In this document: in pieces, positions 8,498 through 16,269 of the stretch
How the letters are laid out: each line of letters opens with the position of its first letter
How positions within the stretch are numbered: position 1 is the first letter of the stretch
NCBI GenBank assembly: GCA_005799545.1
Contig: SYGM01000045.1
Location: 1 to 35,791, forward strand
Length of the DNA: 35,791 nucleotides
Direction of reading: 5' to 3'
Source: Planctomycetia bacterium
GTDB taxonomy: Bacteria > Planctomycetota > UBA1135 > GCA-002686595
Notes under the pieces: model-generated
Databases searched by the model: none
The model's input: only the letters and a program-made list of their open reading frames with translations
Told to the model about the DNA's origin: nothing
Program-made: the position numbers and the translations under genes

Positions 8498-9247
8498 ATG
8501 TCCAAGGCCACCGAGAAGTGGCGCTCCCAGCGCCTGTCCAACGAGGAAGTCCTGCTCTGCCGCTGGGGCGAGGTGGGCACACCCGTCCTGCTGTTCCCGA
8601 CGGCCGCCGGCGATGCCGAGGAGTGCGAGCGCTTCCTCATGATCAAGACGCTTGCCAAGCAGCTCGAAGGCCAGCGCATCAAGCTCTACTCGGTGGACTC
8701 CGTCGCCGGCCGCGCTTGGATTCAGGACAAGCGCGGACCGGTGCATGCCGCGAGCGTCCAGAACCAGTACCTCGCGTTCATCTACAACGAGGTCGTGCCC
8801 GCGATCCGCAAGGATTGCCGCAACGACGCGCAGGAGATCGTCGTCGCGGGCGCCTCGATCGGCGCCTACAACGCGCTGGCCGCCATCTGCCGCCATCCGG
8901 ATGTCTTCTCCAAGGCGATCTGCATGAGCGGAACCTACGACCTCTGGAAGAAGTTCGGCGAGGGGCAGAAGCCCGGCGACTGGTACTGGTCGTCCCCGCT
9001 TGATTTCCTGCCGAAGCTCTCCGAAGGCGATCACCTCAACAAGCTGCGCTCGCGCTTCGTGCTGCTCACGCACGGCAAGGGCAAGTGGGAGGACCCGGAA
9101 GAGTCCTGGCGCGTCGCGGGCGCGCTGGGCGCGCGCGGCATTCCCAACCGCGTCGATGAGTGGGGCACCGAGTGGAACCACGACTGGCCCACTTGGCGCA
9201 ACATGATGCCCAAGTACATCGACGAGTTCCTGCCGACGGCAGGCTGA
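8498..9247 (+). CDS. Alpha/beta-hydrolase esterase (COG4947-like)
   Basis: A 249-residue cytoplasmic protein; no signal peptide was seen. The nucleophile elbow GASIG puts the catalytic serine at residue 120. A likely catalytic histidine is His228 in WNHDWPTW. The compact fold and motifs match the uncharacterised putative-esterase group COG4947. Its stop codon abuts the stop of the convergent ATP-grasp gene with no spacer. A second esterase in this island (11607-12743) has a similar His-x-Trp-xx-Trp context, which suggests related substrates. The ester substrate is unknown. Confidence 0.72.
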   Translation: MSKATEKWRSQRLSNEEVLLCRWGEVGTPVLLFPTAAGDAEECERFLMIKTLAKQLEGQRIKLYSVDSVAGRAWIQDKRGPVHAASVQNQYLAFIYNEVVPAIRKDCRNDAQEIVVAGASIGAYNALAAICRHPDVFSKAICMSGTYDLWKKFGEGQKPGDWYWSSPLDFLPKLSEGDHLNKLRSRFVLLTHGKGKWEDPEESWRVAGALGARGIPNRVDEWGTEWNHDWPTWRNMMPKYIDEFLPTAG

Positions 9248-10564
9248 TCAGCGCTTCTTCTTGGGCTTTGCGGCGGCCTTTTCGGCCTCCGTGCCGGCCA
9301 GCACATGCTGGCGAACCTTCGGCTCGCGCGCGGCCTTGTCGTCGGCGCGCCAGCTCTGGATCGACTGGAAGAAATGCTCGGTGAACTGGTCCCACTCGTG
9401 CTTGGGGAAGATCATCTCGACCTTCTTGCGCACGGCATCGCGGCAGGCTTCCGAACCGAACCAGTTCCAGGCAGCTTCGTCGAGGCCGGCGAGCTGCTGC
9501 TCGCAGAATTCCTGGAAGCGCTCTTCGTCGAAGTGCGCGCGCGCGAGCTTGCCGTACTCGCTGATGCGCTGGGCCGTGTCCGAGTGCTTGTCGCGGATGG
9601 CGTAGAAAGGCTCCCAGTCGAGAGTCTTCCTCATCGGACGCTTGGTTGCTGCAGTGAACAGCGCCCAGCGCAGCTTGGCCTTGACCAGCGTGGGGAAGTG
9701 ATAGTGCAGCGAGGTCACCTGACTGTCCGGGCAGGGATTGGCGAAGTCGATCGGCCACCAGGTCCCTTCCTGCAGCAGCGCTTCGCAGCTGTTGAAATCC
9801 CAGCCGAAGAAGGCGTTGATCGTCAGCGTGATGTCTTCGATGTGGCGACGCTCCGCCGCGGAGACGAAATCCTTGTCCAGGCAATAGCGCTGGTGCAGCG
9901 GCGCGCTCGGGTCGTAGTTCATCAGCAGCGTCTGCGGGCCCAGACCCACGCAGCGGACGAAGCGATCGAACGGGATCACGCCCTTCTGCACGTGCATCAG
10001 GCTCTTGCCGCTCTTCTCGTAGGCGTCGCGCAGGCTGGCCTCGTCGTCGAGCTTGGTGACTCCCACCCAGCCGCCGCCGTCGTAGGGTTTCATGAAGCTC
10101 GGGAAGCCCAGCTGCCGGCCGACATCGCCCAGATCAAAGAGGTCCGCATAGCGGTGCAGCGTCACCGCGAGGTCCGCCTTGGGCTCGTAGGACTTGGGAG
10201 GAACCATGCAGGTCTCGGGAATCGGAATCCCCAGCGCCATCATGGCTGCATAGGCCGTGTGCTTCTGGTTCGACTCGATCGACCAGGGGTTGTTCCACAC
10301 GTAGGTCCCGTCCATCAGGATCGCCTTCTTGAGCCACTCGCGCGTCGGCGCGTACCAGTAGGTCAGGCGATCGATGACGAGGTCGTAATCGACCTTGTCG
10401 CGCAGGTTGAAGGGCTTGATGCGCACCCGGTCGACGGCGAAGCGCACCTCGTCCTTGCCGACGCGCACCGTCGGGTTGAGTTCCTGCAGAATGCCCTCAA
10501 AGCAAAGCGGCCAGCAGGTGTCGGCTCCGAGTGAAAGGCCAATCTTGCGGGTTTGGACTGCCAT
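9248..10564 (-). CDS. RimK-like ATP-grasp protein with lysine-rich tail
   Basis: A 438-residue protein. The central part resembles RimK/glutathione-synthetase-type ATP-grasp ligases. SNQKHTAYAAMMALGIPIPET (~138-158) precedes the ATP-binding lid region, then FMKPYDGGGWVGV (~195-207) with the ATP-contacting lysine, and PIDFANPCPDSQ (~316-327) in the place of the metal-binding acidic/Asn loop. The last ~120 residues are helical and charged and end in AKPKKKR; this tail is not part of the core fold. ATP-grasp enzymes activate a carboxylate as acyl phosphate and join it to an amine. It is the most divergent of the four ATP-grasp proteins here. It lies downstream of rpmB on the same strand and converges on the COG4947 esterase. 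Confidence 0.75.
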   Translation of the reverse strand: MAVQTRKIGLSLGADTCWPLCFEGILQELNPTVRVGKDEVRFAVDRVRIKPFNLRDKVDYDLVIDRLTYWYAPTREWLKKAILMDGTYVWNNPWSIESNQKHTAYAAMMALGIPIPETCMVPPKSYEPKADLAVTLHRYADLFDLGDVGRQLGFPSFMKPYDGGGWVGVTKLDDEASLRDAYEKSGKSLMHVQKGVIPFDRFVRCVGLGPQTLLMNYDPSAPLHQRYCLDKDFVSAAERRHIEDITLTINAFFGWDFNSCEALLQEGTWWPIDFANPCPDSQVTSLHYHFPTLVKAKLRWALFTAATKRPMRKTLDWEPFYAIRDKHSDTAQRISEYGKLARAHFDEERFQEFCEQQLAGLDEAAWNWFGSEACRDAVRKKVEMIFPKHEWDQFTEHFFQSIQSWRADDKAAREPKVRQHVLAGTEAEKAAAKPKKKR

Positions 10565-10615
10565 GGTGGATGCGGGATGGAGGGTGGGGCGAAAAAGACT
10601 GGGCTGTGAAAGACG

Positions 10616-10658
10616 GAGGGCCCTGCGGCGCCGTCAGGCGCATGACGCAGAGCCCCTC
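10616..10658 (-). terminator. Possible terminator downstream of rpmB
   Basis: On the minus strand a long imperfect stem pairs GAGGGGCTCTGCG with CGCAGGGCCCTC, enclosing a second small stem GCGCC-TGAC-GGCGC. The following T-rich stretch is weak. It would separate rpmB from the ATP-grasp gene. Confidence 0.45.
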
Positions 10659-10673
10659 AATGACAATCGAATC

Positions 10674-10967
10674 TCAGGAAGCGCGCTTCTTGTTGCCGGA
10701 CTTCGGCAGGAGACCGTTCTCCGAGAGCACCACGTAGGCGCCGCGGACATCGACTTCCTTCATCGCGCGGGTGGAGAGCTTGACGCGGACAAAGCGACCG
10801 ATCTCAGGAACCCACAGCCGCTTGGACTGCATGTTGACCTTGAACTTGCGCTTGGTGTTGCCGGTCGTCTTGAGACCGACGCCGCCGTCCTTCTTGGCGA
10901 GACCGCGGCGGGCGATCTGGCGGCCGACGGTGGTGCCGCTCTTGGTGATGGGACATCTGCGTGCCAT
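10674..10967 (-). CDS. rpmB: Large-subunit ribosomal protein bL28
   Basis: A 97-residue basic protein. It starts MARRCPITKS and contains the L28 core: NTKRKFKVNMQSKRLWVPE followed by RFVRVKLSTRAMKEVD and a Gly-rich end. bL28 is a 50S subunit protein near the E site. The zinc-ribbon CxxC form is not complete, as only one Cys is present near the N-terminus. A clear SD (AGAGGA) lies upstream, and a GCTAGACT promoter-like box lies about 25 bases before the ATG. It is a housekeeping gene standing alone between ligase and esterase genes, away from rpmG or other ribosomal genes. Confidence 0.95.
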   Translation of the reverse strand: MARRCPITKSGTTVGRQIARRGLAKKDGGVGLKTTGNTKRKFKVNMQSKRLWVPEIGRFVRVKLSTRAMKEVDVRGAYVVLSENGLLPKSGNKKRAS

Positions 10968-10991
10968 AGGATTCCTCTTTGAGGGGGTAGG

Positions 10992-10997
10992 AGTCTA
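10992..10997 (-). promoter_or_regulatory. -10-like box TAGACT upstream of rpmB
   Basis: The minus strand reads GCTAGACT, 24 nt before the rpmB ATG, leaving a leader long enough to hold the AGAGGA Shine-Dalgarno site. It matches the GCTAnnCT pattern. Confidence 0.4.
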
Positions 10998-11073
10998 GCG
11001 AAGGGGGGGCCTTTCGTCGAGGGGCAGGCCCTGGAAAGCGGCGGAAGAGCCGAAAAGGGGGTCCGAGAGGCCC

Positions 11074-11079
11074 TAAAAT
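11074..11079 (+). promoter_or_regulatory. -10-like box TAAAAT before the DUF1801 gene
   Basis: TAAAAT ends 11 nt before ATG 11091 with no SD between them. It is a near-leaderless arrangement, divergent from rpmB. Confidence 0.35.
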
Positions 11080-11090
11080 GGACCCCTGTC

Positions 11091-11600
11091 ATGCAAAACA
11101 AGGCCAAGACCGTCCCTGAGTACCTGAAAAGCCTGCCCGAAGACCGCCGCACAGCCCTGGAGGCCGTCCGCAAGGTACTCCTTGCCAACCTCGACAAAGA
11201 CATTCAGGAGTGCATGCAGTACGGGATGATCGGCTACGCCATCCCGCACTCGGTCTACCCCCCGGGCTACCACTGCAAGCCGGAGGAGCCCCTGCCCTTC
11301 GCCGGACTCGCCTCACAGAAGGGTCACATGTCGCTCTACCTGATGTGCGTCTACGGCAACCCGGAGCTGCGCGCCAAGTTCGAAGCCGAGTGGAAGAAGA
11401 CCGGCAAGAAGCTCGACATGGGCGCGGCCTGCCTGCGCTTCAAGAAGCTGGAGGATCTGCCGCTGGAGCTGATCGGCAAGACGGTCCGCTCGATCAAGGC
11501 GAAGCAGTACATCGCGCACTACGAGAGCATGATCAAGGGGCCAAGACCGAAGGTCGCGAAGAGCACGGTCAAGCGCAGCCCGGCTTCCCGGAAAAAGTGA
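11091..11600 (+). CDS. DUF1801 (YdhG-like) domain protein
   Basis: A 169-residue soluble protein. The DUF1801 fold is recognised from the early TVPEYLKSLPEDRRTALEAVR helix, the ECMQYGMIGYAIPH segment and the KLDMGAACLRFKKLEDLP block. The last ~25 residues are a basic tail. The domain is related to the YjbR/CyaY-like fold and its biochemical role is not established. It is divergent from rpmB and converges on the Fes-like esterase with only six bases between the stop codons. Confidence 0.8.
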   Translation: MQNKAKTVPEYLKSLPEDRRTALEAVRKVLLANLDKDIQECMQYGMIGYAIPHSVYPPGYHCKPEEPLPFAGLASQKGHMSLYLMCVYGNPELRAKFEAEWKKTGKKLDMGAACLRFKKLEDLPLELIGKTVRSIKAKQYIAHYESMIKGPRPKVAKSTVKRSPASRKK

Positions 11601-11606
11601 TCCGAA

Positions 11607-12743
11607 TCACTCGTACACGAACCACAGCGGGCCCGGGAACAGGCACGAGAGGCCCTCGCGCAGCCGATCCCGCCAGTTTTCCCAGTTGTGTCCGTCGCGC
11701 GACTCGCTGAAGCGCACGTGCATGCCGGTCGACTGCAGCAGCGGGAACATCGAGCGGTTGTAGTAGATCAGCGACTCGTACTGTCCGCAGCTCATGAAGA
11801 CGCGCTCGGCCGGGCGGCCGGGGTTGTCGCGGAATTCGTTCACGAAGCGCACCACGTTGTCGAAGACCGGCCCGCGGTCGTGGCTGCCGATGTCGGTGAA
11901 AACGAACGAGCCGGACTGCAGCATCAGGTTGCCGAAGAAGCCGGGGAAGCGCCACGCGGCCGAAAGGCTCCCGACGGCGCCGAAGGAGGCTCCCATTAGT
12001 CCGCGGGCGGAGGGAATTCCGAGCAGCGGATAGCTCGCTTCGAGATGCGGCACGAGCTCGCGCACGAGGAACTCGCCCTGACGCGGATCGTCGGCATATT
12101 CGCGCAAGCGGTCGGGAGACTGGGTCAGCGCCACCAGCATCGAGGGGATCTCGAGCCGGTGGATCATGTTGTCGAGCACGGTCTTCAGCGCGGAGAAACG
12201 CACGTAGTCCAGACCGTCGTGAACGACCAACAGCGGATAGCGCCGCATGGTGCGGTAGCGCGCAGGGAAGTAGAGGCTGTAGTGTCGCGTACCGCCGAAG
12301 GCCTCGGAGTGGATCGAATGCTCTTCGATGTGGCCTTCGCGCGTTTCCGCGTCATGCTGCGTCCAGGCCGGCACCTGATAGCCGGCACCGAATACGACGG
12401 AGTTCCCGCCGAAAGGGTCGTGGCCCTGCACGACATTGAGCGGATCGTGGATCAGCTGCTGGGCGTGCCCGCGCACGATCTCGAGCTTGTACTCCATGCG
12501 CGAGTTCTCCGGCAGCTGCATGCTCATGTGCCAGAGGAAGGAGCCTGGAATGCGCGTGAAAGCCTGTGATGTCGGCAGACCGAAGATCCAGTGGCGCAGG
12601 TGCACGGAGTCGGCCGCGCCGTGGAAGACGAAGGTCACGTTGCGGCCGTCGACGTGCGGCAGCTTGCGCGTACGCAGCCACTGGTCGATGGCGATCGGAT
12701 CCTCGTGCGCGCGCTGCTGCAGTTCCTGGACGAAGCCGCTCAT
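11607..12743 (-). CDS. Enterochelin-esterase-like (Fes family) hydrolase with N-terminal E-set domain
   Basis: A 378-residue protein from ATG 12743. That start overlaps the upstream gene's stop as ATGA; the longer open frame would run deep into that gene. Residues ~30-125 look like an early-set immunoglobulin-type domain (VTFVFHGAADSVHLRHW..., MEYKLEIV), as in Fes and glycogen-binding-like modules. An alpha/beta hydrolase follows, with nucleophile Ser253 in GASFG and likely catalytic His352 in DGHNWENW. No signal peptide, so it is cytoplasmic. It is the last gene of a four-gene run of two ATP-grasp genes, the S51-like gene and this esterase, so it may cleave or transfer an ester in their product. 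Siderophore hydrolysis is possible, but no siderophore transport genes are nearby. Confidence 0.82.
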   Translation of the reverse strand: MSGFVQELQQRAHEDPIAIDQWLRTRKLPHVDGRNVTFVFHGAADSVHLRHWIFGLPTSQAFTRIPGSFLWHMSMQLPENSRMEYKLEIVRGHAQQLIHDPLNVVQGHDPFGGNSVVFGAGYQVPAWTQHDAETREGHIEEHSIHSEAFGGTRHYSLYFPARYRTMRRYPLLVVHDGLDYVRFSALKTVLDNMIHRLEIPSMLVALTQSPDRLREYADDPRQGEFLVRELVPHLEASYPLLGIPSARGLMGASFGAVGSLSAAWRFPGFFGNLMLQSGSFVFTDIGSHDRGPVFDNVVRFVNEFRDNPGRPAERVFMSCGQYESLIYYNRSMFPLLQSTGMHVRFSESRDGHNWENWRDRLREGLSCLFPGPLWFVYE

Positions 12744-13732
12744 GGGCGCACCTCCAGCTCGCGCAGGTCGCCCGCAGCGTTCAGGAAGCGTGTTCCGCTC
12801 TGCGCGCTCCAGACGCCGTCGATGCAGTCCGTGCGCGTCTTCGGCGGCAGAACAGCGCACAAATCAGGCGCAAAACGGCGTGCAAACAGCGCCACGCGCC
12901 GGCGATCACCCAGCTCCAGCCGCTTGTCGGCGTGCGGCAGGGGAATCACGCCCTTGGCGATCGCCAGGCCGGCCTCGTAGACCTCGGCGGAGCCCGCGCC
13001 CTGCGGGGGATCGTCATGGAACAGCACAACGCGTTCAGCGGCCACCATCGCGCCCGCCGACCAGGCGATCAGCGGCTGCTGCTGCAGCAGCTGCGGGAAT
13101 CCGAACAGGCGCAGGCGTCGCAGCAGGATCGAAACATGGCCGCCAGCGATGCACACCAGCGAACAGTCTGCGAGCAGCTTGCCCAGCTCATCGCGGTGAC
13201 GCGTAACGGATTCGCGCTCAAAGGGCTTCCAGCGCTCTTCGAAGAGCGTGTGCTGTTCGCGAATGCGAATCAGGTGCTCGCGGTCGAGGGCGCGCACGGC
13301 TTCGATCGCCGACTCGCACTCCTCCTGATAGATCGACTGCAGACCGGGCGGCAGACCGCGCGCGAGGATGGCATCGGCGGCGCTCAGGAGGTGGGCGAGG
13401 CGCAGTTGGTACAGCTCCTGCAGCACGCGCAGCTTTTCGTTGCGTTCGCGCACCGCGGTGTGCAGCTCCTTGTCGCGGCCGTAGGCATCCTCTCCGCGCT
13501 CCCAGATGCGCAGATTGATCGTGCGGCCGCCCAGGTGCGCGGAAAGCTCCTGATCCTCGCCTTCGCGCTCCTCCCAGCCGGCAGTGACGGCGGCGATGCG
13601 GCCTGCAGGCAGACCTTCGGCTTCCAGAGCGCTGACAGCCTGAATCAGCGTGGGGAAGAGGCGCTGCGGTCCCAGCAGGATCACGCGCCGCTGGAAGGCG
13701 GCGGTGCGATTGGCCTTGGAGGAGGGCTTCAT
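12740..13732 (-). CDS. Peptidase S51/cyanophycinase-like (class I glutamine-amidotransferase fold) protein
   Basis: A 330-residue protein. The catalytic half has CIAGGH (~194-199) and then WSAGAM with candidate nucleophile Ser225 and candidate His267 in PLPHADKR. The spacing resembles dipeptidase E and cyanophycinase, where the Ser sits in an SAGA elbow. Serine in place of cysteine argues against a true glutaminase. The family hydrolyses aspartyl-peptide or polymer bonds, normally with ~230 residues. Here ~100 extra charged, helix-rich residues (about 80-185) lie before the catalytic core. Four-base ATGA overlaps on both sides couple it tightly to an ATP-grasp ligase and an esterase. The substrate is unknown. 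Confidence 0.7.
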   Translation of the reverse strand: MKPSSKANRTAAFQRRVILLGPQRLFPTLIQAVSALEAEGLPAGRIAAVTAGWEEREGEDQELSAHLGGRTINLRIWERGEDAYGRDKELHTAVRERNEKLRVLQELYQLRLAHLLSAADAILARGLPPGLQSIYQEECESAIEAVRALDREHLIRIREQHTLFEERWKPFERESVTRHRDELGKLLADCSLVCIAGGHVSILLRRLRLFGFPQLLQQQPLIAWSAGAMVAAERVVLFHDDPPQGAGSAEVYEAGLAIAKGVIPLPHADKRLELGDRRRVALFARRFAPDLCAVLPPKTRTDCIDGVWSAQSGTRFLNAAGDLRELEVRP

Positions 13733-14952
13733 CCCTCGGCGATCACCCTGAGTTCCGCAGCAATGCGGTCGCCCATTTCCAGCGTTGCGGCGAGTTCCGG
13801 GTGCCGCGCCACGATCCAGCCGTCACCGACGACGACCTTGGTGAAGTCGCGCCGCGCCTCACCGATCGGCGTGAGGTCCACGACGGGCATGTGCTTGCCA
13901 TAGCGCCGCAGCAGCGCTTCGAGGCCGTCGTAGCGCGTGACTTTGCGGCCGTTGCCGATGGCGCGCTTGAAGACGATCGCGCAGTTGTGGCGCTTGGTGA
14001 GGTCCTGCGTGATCCGGCCGTGGCAGATGGCCTCCGCCGTGCCCGCGAAGAGATCCGCATCGCAGGAGTAGTTCATCGCGTGCACGATGCGCCCGCCAGG
14101 CGCGCGACCGCCGATTTCGCCAAAGACGGCCTCACCCTTGGGGGTGCGGAACCACTCCATGTGCGTCATGCCGTCCTGGAATCCCAGCGCGGCGATCACC
14201 TTGCGGCCGAGCTCAACGCCCACGCGCACATCCGCTGCTTCCAGATCGCGCAGCGCGATCGATTGCGGGCTGATCCACTCGTTGAGTCGGCAGGTGAGCG
14301 GCTTGGGCCGGTACCAGGACACATTCTCAAAGAGAATGCGCCCGTTGGAGCACACGGTGTCATAGGTGTATTCCTCGCCCTCGATGTACTCCTCGACGCT
14401 GATTTCGGGGACATGCTGCGTCTTGCGCAGAGCTTCCTCGAGACTCTTGGCATCATCGGCGCGATAGGTGTCCGCCGAGCCTGCGCCGGCGACCGGCTTG
14501 ACGATCAGCGGATAACCGATGCGCTCGGCCGCCTCGCGAGCTTCCTTCGTGCTGTGGCAGCGCGCGTTGTGCGGCGTGCGCAGGCCCGCGCGGGTCAGCA
14601 CTTCCTTCATGCGGACCTTGTCGCGGAAGGGGATCGACTGCTCGACGTTGAGGCCGGGCACGCCGATCGACTCGCGCAGCTTCGCGGCGAGGATCATGAC
14701 CGGCTCCCACAGGCAGACAACGCGATCGATGTGCTTGCCGGCCAGCCAGTAGTGCAGGTCGCGGATCACCGCGGTCTCATCCTGCCAGTTCGCGATCTGG
14801 TGGTAGTCCGTGAGGTGCTTCTTCACGTACGGATCCAGCGCGCTGCGCGGCGTGTCGCCGACGCCGAACACGCGTGCGCCGACATGGGCGAACCCGTGCG
14901 TGAAGTACTTCATTTCCTCGGGAAAACCCGGCGAGAGATACAGGATGTTCAT
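13729..14952 (-). CDS. ATP-grasp carboxylate-amine ligase (paralogue A)
   Basis: A 407-residue protein. The N-terminal Rossmann-like part begins MNILYLSPGFPEEM. RDKVRMKEVL (110-119) follows, then the ATP-binding lysine in IVKPVAGAGS (Lys152). EEYIEGEEYTYDT (187-199) and the metal-site block HMEWFR...EIGGRAPGG (264-287) complete the set. This is the carbamoyl-phosphate-synthetase/biotin-carboxylase-like branch of ATP-grasp, joining a carboxylate to an amine via acyl phosphate. It shares every one of these motifs with the proteins at 14968-16200 and 17828-19048, so the three are paralogues. It is the second gene of the run starting at 16200, 15 bases after paralogue B, and overlaps the S51-like gene by 4 bases. 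Confidence 0.83.
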   Translation of the reverse strand: MNILYLSPGFPEEMKYFTHGFAHVGARVFGVGDTPRSALDPYVKKHLTDYHQIANWQDETAVIRDLHYWLAGKHIDRVVCLWEPVMILAAKLRESIGVPGLNVEQSIPFRDKVRMKEVLTRAGLRTPHNARCHSTKEAREAAERIGYPLIVKPVAGAGSADTYRADDAKSLEEALRKTQHVPEISVEEYIEGEEYTYDTVCSNGRILFENVSWYRPKPLTCRLNEWISPQSIALRDLEAADVRVGVELGRKVIAALGFQDGMTHMEWFRTPKGEAVFGEIGGRAPGGRIVHAMNYSCDADLFAGTAEAICHGRITQDLTKRHNCAIVFKRAIGNGRKVTRYDGLEALLRRYGKHMPVVDLTPIGEARRDFTKVVVGDGWIVARHPELAATLEMGDRIAAELRVIAEG

Positions 14953-14967
14953 GGCGGATGCGGTCGC

Positions 14968-16200
14968 TCAGGCCAGTTCGACGCGGACTTTGGAGATGAT
15001 GGCCGCCAGGGCGTCCGCGACCACCTGCGTATCGGGGTGGCGGATGAGGATGTGCCCTTCGCCGTCGTAGCTCGTGCTGGCGGGCTGGCCGGGTTGGGGG
15101 ATCTTCGCTTCGACGATCAGCGGGCCGAGATCGCGCTGCAGCTGCTCCCAGCCGTGCACGGCCTTGACCTTGCCGCGACCCTGACCTCGCAGGTAGGCCC
15201 CGCCGGCGGAGTAGAGGCGCTCGGGGGCCTTGAACTCCTCGAAGATGATCAGCCGCGCCCACGCGGTGTAGAAGTCGAGATCATGCGCCCAGGACAGGAG
15301 CGAAGTGAACTGCGCTCCCGGCGGACGCGCGGCGACCTCGGAGATCGCGATGCCGCCGCCGGGCTTCCTGAACCACTCCATGTGAGTGAGTCCGGTGTGG
15401 ATGCCGAGCACATCGAGCGCGCGCGGTCCGGCCTGCTTGATGGCGTCGAATTCCGGACCGCTGATGTCGCGGGGCAGCTGCACCGTCCACTGGATCCAGG
15501 GGTTCGCCATCACCTCCAGCGGGCCGGGACGATAGCGCGAGATCGAATGGAACAGATGCTTGCCGTGCAGCGTGACCGTGTCGAAGGAGTATTCCTCGCC
15601 CTGAATGAACTCCTCCAGCATCAGCGGCGCCTTGGCGCTCGGCGGCTGCTGGGCAAGGTGGGCCTCGAGTTCCGCGCGGTTTTCCACGCGGAAAGTGTTG
15701 CGCGAACCGGCGCCGGCCGGGGGCTTGGCGACCAGCGGGAGCCCGATGCGGTCCGCGAAGGCGAGCGCTTCACGCGGACTCGTCGCGAGACCGCTGGCGG
15801 CACAGGGCAGCTGGTGCTCGCGCAGGCGCGCCTTCATCACGGATTTGTCGCGGAAATGCAGCGCTTCATTTGCATCCATGCCACGGATCTGCAGCCGTTC
15901 GCGAACCTCAGCCAACGGTCCCTGCAGCTGTTCGAGAATGCCCATCACGCGATCGACGCGGCCATTCCATTCCGCCGCGATGGCGCGTACGCCTTCGACC
16001 AGCGGTTCGGTTTCCATGGCGTTTTGCACCTGCCGGAAGGTGCTGACGAGACCTTTCAGGTCCTCAGGCAGTCTGTGAGCCGGGTCCTGCGAGAGGATGC
16101 CGATGCGAACTCCTGACAATCGCGCGGCAGCTCGCGCGAAGCGCAGGCTCGACTCGAGCATGAAGGGCACCACGAAGATCACATTCACCGGCGCGGACAT
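14968..16200 (-). CDS. ATP-grasp carboxylate-amine ligase (paralogue B)
   Basis: A 410-residue protein, probably the first gene of a four-gene minus-strand operon. The core motifs are FRDKSVMKARL (~116-126), VAKPPAGAGSRNTF with the ATP-contacting lysine, EEFIQGEEYSFDT, and HMEWFRKP...SEVAARPPG in the metal-binding region. The N-terminus differs most from paralogue A, reading NVIFVVPFMLESSLRFARAA. The product of ATP-grasp catalysis would be an amide or peptide bond; amino acid specificity is not readable. A TACCCT box ends exactly 7 nt before the ATG, suggesting a leaderless transcript. It is divergent from glgA across 57-69 bases, so the two could share regulation. Confidence 0.83.
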   Translation of the reverse strand: MSAPVNVIFVVPFMLESSLRFARAAARLSGVRIGILSQDPAHRLPEDLKGLVSTFRQVQNAMETEPLVEGVRAIAAEWNGRVDRVMGILEQLQGPLAEVRERLQIRGMDANEALHFRDKSVMKARLREHQLPCAASGLATSPREALAFADRIGLPLVAKPPAGAGSRNTFRVENRAELEAHLAQQPPSAKAPLMLEEFIQGEEYSFDTVTLHGKHLFHSISRYRPGPLEVMANPWIQWTVQLPRDISGPEFDAIKQAGPRALDVLGIHTGLTHMEWFRKPGGGIAISEVAARPPGAQFTSLLSWAHDLDFYTAWARLIIFEEFKAPERLYSAGGAYLRGQGRGKVKAVHGWEQLQRDLGPLIVEAKIPQPGQPASTSYDGEGHILIRHPDTQVVADALAAIISKVRVELA

Positions 16201-16207
16201 TGCGCTC

Positions 16208-16213
16208 AGGGTA
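16208..16213 (-). promoter_or_regulatory. -10-like box TACCCT, 7 nt before ATP-grasp B
   Basis: The minus strand reads GCTACCCT, then 7 nt, then the ATG at 16200. Same motif and spacing as before genes 885 and 22498. Confidence 0.45.
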
Positions 16214-16253
16214 GCGATTCACGCCACGCTGCGCCATTCACCCCTGCCGCCGA

Positions 16254-16259
16254 TAGAAT
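16254..16259 (+). promoter_or_regulatory. -10-like box TAGAAT before glgA
   Basis: TAGAAT ends 10 nt before ATG 16270 and overlaps the alternative ATG at 16258. This favours 16270 as the glgA start if the box is real. Confidence 0.3.
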
Positions 16260-16269
16260 GGGCGGGCTC

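Noticed and set aside
11607-12860. Longer version of the Fes-like esterase starting at 12860
   Set aside because: The extra 39 residues overlap the S51-like gene and have shadow-like composition; ATG 12743 forms a standard ATGA overlap.
13801-16116. 771-residue plus-strand open frame over two ATP-grasp genes
   Set aside because: Antisense shadow; the minus strand has two complete ATP-grasp domains.
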